This document shows, in pieces, positions 6,356 to 8,340 of a stretch of 8,340 nt of DNA. Below the pieces are notes generated by a model, which searched no databases, was not told where the DNA came from, and worked only from the letters and a program-made list of their open reading frames with translations. The translations under genes were made by a program, and so were the position numbers. Source of the DNA: an uncultured Erysipelotrichaceae bacterium (GTDB lineage Bacteria; Bacillota_I; Bacilli_A; RFN20; CAG-826); the NCBI GenBank assembly GCA_902774655.1, contig CACYJD010000022.1:1-8340 (forward strand), written 5' to 3'. Each line of letters begins with the position of its first letter. The first letter of the stretch is position 1.

Positions 6356-6738
6356 GCTACGTTCTCCTTATAAAAATCGAATCTTAAGGTATTTGAATTG
6401 ATATTAGTGCTAAAGATAATACCAAATGGAGTATCATATGTAGTTCTCTCAACGCGATAAAAATGTGTACCTTCAGCGCATTTGTCAAATTCAGAATGTG
6501 CAGCAACAGCTGTTTCTCTATCCTTTTCGCTTAATGAAGCAATATCAGGGTTGGTAACTACATAAGAAAGTTCAAATGTTACTCCTTCAGCAATTTCATA
6601 ACCGATTGGGGTAACTGAAATATAATCTAAAATTTTAGAACCAGATAATGATCCAAGTTTAGCTTTAGGTTGATTATTTGTGCAGCCTGCTAGTAAAGCA
6701 GAAGCAATTAAGGCAGGGATAATAAGTTTTTTATTCAT
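6352..6738 (-). CDS. Small lipoprotein of unknown function in the znu-like operon
   Basis: This is a 128-residue putative lipoprotein. I chose the internal ATG at 6738 because it begins MNKKLIIPALIASALLAGC, a textbook lipoprotein signal with lipobox LAGC and lipidated Cys19, and because GAGG stands 7 nt upstream. The longer frame from 6768 adds ten non-signal residues and has no ribosome binding site. The mature part is polar and probably beta-rich, with YEIAEGVTFELSYVVTN, a Cys in SEFDKCAEGTHFYRVERTTYDTPFG and a final TLRFDFYKENVA. I recognise no family. Its position between the ZnuB-like permease gene (35-bp gap) and the Cys/His-rich protein gene (4-bp overlap) suggests a surface role linked to metal uptake. 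It has few metal ligands itself: three His and, apart from the lipid Cys, one Cys. Confidence 0.8.
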   Translation of the reverse strand: MNKKLIIPALIASALLAGCTNNQPKAKLGSLSGSKILDYISVTPIGYEIAEGVTFELSYVVTNPDIASLSEKDRETAVAAHSEFDKCAEGTHFYRVERTTYDTPFGIIFSTNINSNTLRFDFYKENVA

Positions 6739-6773
6739 TGTGTAACCTCGCGAGACATATATTAACATGATTT

Positions 6774-7601
6774 TTAATGTTTGTGGTGTTTTATTTTACC
6801 AATTATATATTTACCACTTATAGTGAACACTAATATAGCGATGCCAGTAAGTACTATTGTGCCACCAACATGAAGGTTAAAGGTATAAGCGATAAATAGC
6901 CCTAGAATCGACATTGCCGCGCTAGCAATAATGCTTGCATAATTAGCGCCTTTAGAGCTGTGAGTTACTTTTAAAGATATTGCAACCGGTATTGAGACAA
7001 AGCAAGCAACCATTAATGCTCCAATAATGTTACTTGCTAAAGCAACTAATAGAGAAGTAACAACAGTATCAATTGTAGACAAAACAATTACTTTCATCCC
7101 ATTAGCTTTGCATTCCTCTTCATTATAGGCTAGAGCAATGTTGCTTCTATAAAATAGAACTTCATACGCTAATGCTAGAACCACCACTCCAATAAGAATA
7201 TATAATTCCATATCGTTAATTGTGTATAACGATCCAAATAAATATGATTCAAATCTACTAGACGAAACAACTTGGCTCAATATTCCTGTTAATCCTAATG
7301 ATAAGGCAAGTGTAATTGTTAATGCTAATTCGCTATATTTAGGGAATCTCCTGCGGATAAATTCAATAATTAACGCAGCAACTAAACTAATTAATATTGA
7401 CCAGACCATTGGAAATGTTCCGGCAGCTAAGCCAATTGCGATACCTGCTAAAGAAGTATGCGACAAAGTATCGCTTACCATTGTAAAACCTCTACCAGCG
7501 AGCCTAATTCCCATCAAAGGCAAAACTAACGAAAGTAAAATAACAACAATGAAAGCTTTAACAAAAAAAGGATGTTCGAACGCAAATAATGGATTAAGCA
7601 T
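6774..7601 (-). CDS. znuB: ZnuB/MntB-like ABC-3 family metal permease
   Basis: This is a 275-residue membrane permease of the ABC-3 family (PF00950), which imports Zn, Mn or Fe ions delivered by a cluster A-I (ZnuA/MntC) receptor. Hallmarks are SDTLSHTSLAGIAIG (43-57), the FESYLFGSL region (117-125), NIIGALMVACFVSIPVA (191-207) and the late GGTIVLTG (246-253). Eight or so hydrophobic helices are visible. The protein ends in KHHKH, a short His-rich tail that may contact metal. I chose the ATG at 7601 because it gives the normal MLNPLFAFEHPFFVKAF opening and follows GGAGG by about 6 nt. A start at 7634 would add 11 residues inside the upstream gene. The start overlaps the end of the ATPase frame by 8 bp, so translation may be coupled to that gene, whose reading frame is broken further upstream. 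Zn versus Mn cannot be decided from the sequence, so the symbol is by similarity. Confidence 0.9.
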   Translation of the reverse strand: MLNPLFAFEHPFFVKAFIVVILLSLVLPLMGIRLAGRGFTMVSDTLSHTSLAGIAIGLAAGTFPMVWSILISLVAALIIEFIRRRFPKYSELALTITLALSLGLTGILSQVVSSSRFESYLFGSLYTINDMELYILIGVVVLALAYEVLFYRSNIALAYNEEECKANGMKVIVLSTIDTVVTSLLVALASNIIGALMVACFVSIPVAISLKVTHSSKGANYASIIASAAMSILGLFIAYTFNLHVGGTIVLTGIAILVFTISGKYIIGKIKHHKH

Positions 7602-8288
7602 GGTGCTCCTCCATAGATGAGATGTCTTTAACATCTACTATCTTTGTGCCTCTTGGGAAATCTTCTTTGTTATGTGAAACAATTATGATTGTTTTATTAT
7701 CTTTATGATATTTTGATAACAAATCACGTATCTCAATTTTCGATTCCTTATCAATACCACTCGTAGGTTCATCGAGAACCAATAAATCTGGTTCAGAAAT
7801 AACAGCTTCGAGCAATCTAACTTTTTGCTTTTGTCCACCAGAAAGTTCGTCTAATCTACGATTTCTAAGTTCAAATAAGCCAAAAGACTTTAATGCATTA
7901 TCTACTTTTTTCCATTCCTCTTTTCTTATGAATTGGAATGGCTTCTTTTTTAATCCTAAAGAAACAATCTCTCTAACGTTACATGGGTTAGAAATCTTGT
8001 TATCAATATTAATTTGAGATAGAAAACCAATATTTTTCTAACGTTACATGGGTTAGAAATCTTGTTATCAATATTAATTTGAGATAGAAAACCAATATTT
8101 TTAAAATCGTTAATTACTTCACCGCTATGTACTTTATAGATACCCAAAATTATCTTGAGTAAAGTGGTTTTACCGATACCGTTTTCACCAATTATTCCTA
8201 TAAGATCTCCGTTATTTACAGTAAAATTACACTCATCAATAATGTGTTCATTCCCATAGCAAAATTCAACATTTGTTAGTTTAATCAT
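7594..8288 (-). pseudogene. znuC: ZnuC-like ABC ATPase gene frameshifted by a 65-bp tandem duplication
   Basis: As it stands, translation from 8288 gives 110 residues ending at a TAG at 7956-7958. It contains Walker A GENGIGKT (34-41) and Gln70 of the Q-loop, but after Arg84 it continues with 26 unrelated residues. A 65-bp segment is present twice in tandem (7972-8036 and 8037-8101). Because 65 is not a multiple of three, the second copy shifts the frame. With one copy removed the gene is exactly 630 bp and encodes 209 residues. The restored part has ELSGGQKQKVRLLEA (signature 127-131), LLVLDEP (147-153, Walker B) and His184 in IIIVSH. The restored length is a little short for ZnuC. The start has GAGGA 9 nt upstream and overlaps the znuA-like stop by 4 bp. 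In the present form the signature and Walker B are lost, so the product cannot hydrolyse ATP normally. It may be a real mutation, a reversible switch or an assembly error. Confidence 0.9.
7972..8102. repeat. Perfect 65-bp tandem duplication
   Basis: Positions 7972-8036 are repeated without any mismatch at 8037-8101, and identity continues one base (T at 8102). The identity window is thus 66 bp at an offset of 65, bounded by mismatches at 7971/8036 and 8038/8103. Each copy begins with a small inverted repeat, TCTAAC / GTTAGA, around a 9-nt loop (7972-7977 with 7987-7992), which could promote slippage. Complete identity implies a very recent event or an artefact. Confidence 0.97.
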
Positions 8289-8340
8289 TTTAAAGATTCC
8301 TCTAAAACTTTAAGGTTTTCTAGCATTACTGAGATATAGT
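8285..8340 (-). CDS. znuA: C-terminal end of a ZnuA-like metal-binding protein (partial)
   Basis: From the right edge the minus strand reads 17 complete codons, YISVMLENLKVLEESLK, then TGA at 8285-8287. This matches the typical end of cluster A-I receptors (ZnuA/MntC/AdcA), where a helix of the form YxxxMxxNLxxLxEAL closes the protein. The stop overlaps the start of the ZnuC-like gene by 4 bp, and the following genes encode a matching ATPase and ABC-3 permease, which strongly supports the identification. The metal ligands and the His-rich loop that would hint at Zn versus Mn lie outside the window, as does the operon promoter, so regulation by Zur or MntR cannot be judged. Confidence 0.75.
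   Translation of the reverse strand, partial: YISVMLENLKVLEESLK

Noticed and set aside
6739..6768. Upstream start of the small lipoprotein
   Set aside because: The ten extra residues lack a ribosome binding site and would disrupt the signal peptide. The ATG at 6738 has both a GAGG site and a clean lipobox signal.
7222..7620. Plus-strand 132-residue open frame
   Set aside because: It lies wholly antisense to the ZnuB-like permease gene and its translation looks like a shadow, with no domain and no ribosome binding site.
7594..7815. Independent small protein starting at 7815
   Set aside because: Its first codon is TTG inside the ATPase coding sequence. It starts after the signature motif with no ribosome binding site and is simply the remaining C-terminal part of the frameshifted ATPase gene.
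7972..8102. CRISPR array or transposon footprint
   Set aside because: There are only two copies, directly abutting with no spacers and no terminal inverted repeats or transposase. It is a simple tandem duplication.

Overview
The window comes from an AT-rich bacterial genome with short intergenic gaps, ATGA-type start/stop overlaps, purine-rich ribosome binding sites and N-terminal lipoprotein signals. UGA is used as a stop and UGG as Trp, so the standard bacterial code applies. The protein style suggests a low-GC Firmicute or a Tenericutes-like Bacilli lineage, perhaps an anaerobe. This lineage call is inference; no rRNA or tRNA gene is present to confirm it.

Left part (1-2292). The tail of an unrecognised plus-strand gene ends 7 bp from the end of a convergent NCS2/AzgA-type purine permease gene. 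The permease gene is divergent from a TetR-family regulator gene. Their 131-bp shared intergenic region holds promoter-like sites for both directions, and an 18-bp dyad overlaps the permease -10 box. There is no room for a purine riboswitch downstream of the predicted permease start site.

Middle part (2371-5944). A tight plus-strand operon encodes a FecCD-type permease, a FecE/BtuD-type ATPase, a class III (BtuF/FecB-like) substrate-binding lipoprotein and a class I SAM-dependent methyltransferase. The first two junctions are 4-bp overlaps and the third is a 1-bp gap. This looks like uptake of a metal complex or corrinoid-like ligand, with an associated methyltransferase of unknown substrate. 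The TetR gene lies immediately upstream on the same strand, and its product has an unusually His-rich segment. A strong hairpin terminator at 5910-5944 works in both directions.

Right part (5957-8340, all minus strand). This is a zinc/manganese-type (cluster A-I) ABC operon read from right to left: the end of a ZnuA-like binding protein, a ZnuC-like ATPase, a ZnuB-like permease, a small unknown lipoprotein and a 132-residue HesB-like 'CC motif' protein. The last protein carries a 42-residue tail made only of Cys, His, Asp/Glu, Gly and one Asn. The ATPase gene is broken by a perfect 65-bp tandem duplication. Removing one copy restores a continuous 209-residue ATPase with all expected motifs.

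The two most notable points are the precise frameshifting duplication in the ATPase gene, which may be real and reversible or may be an assembly artefact, and the metallothionein-like tail on a HesB-like domain inside a metal-uptake operon.
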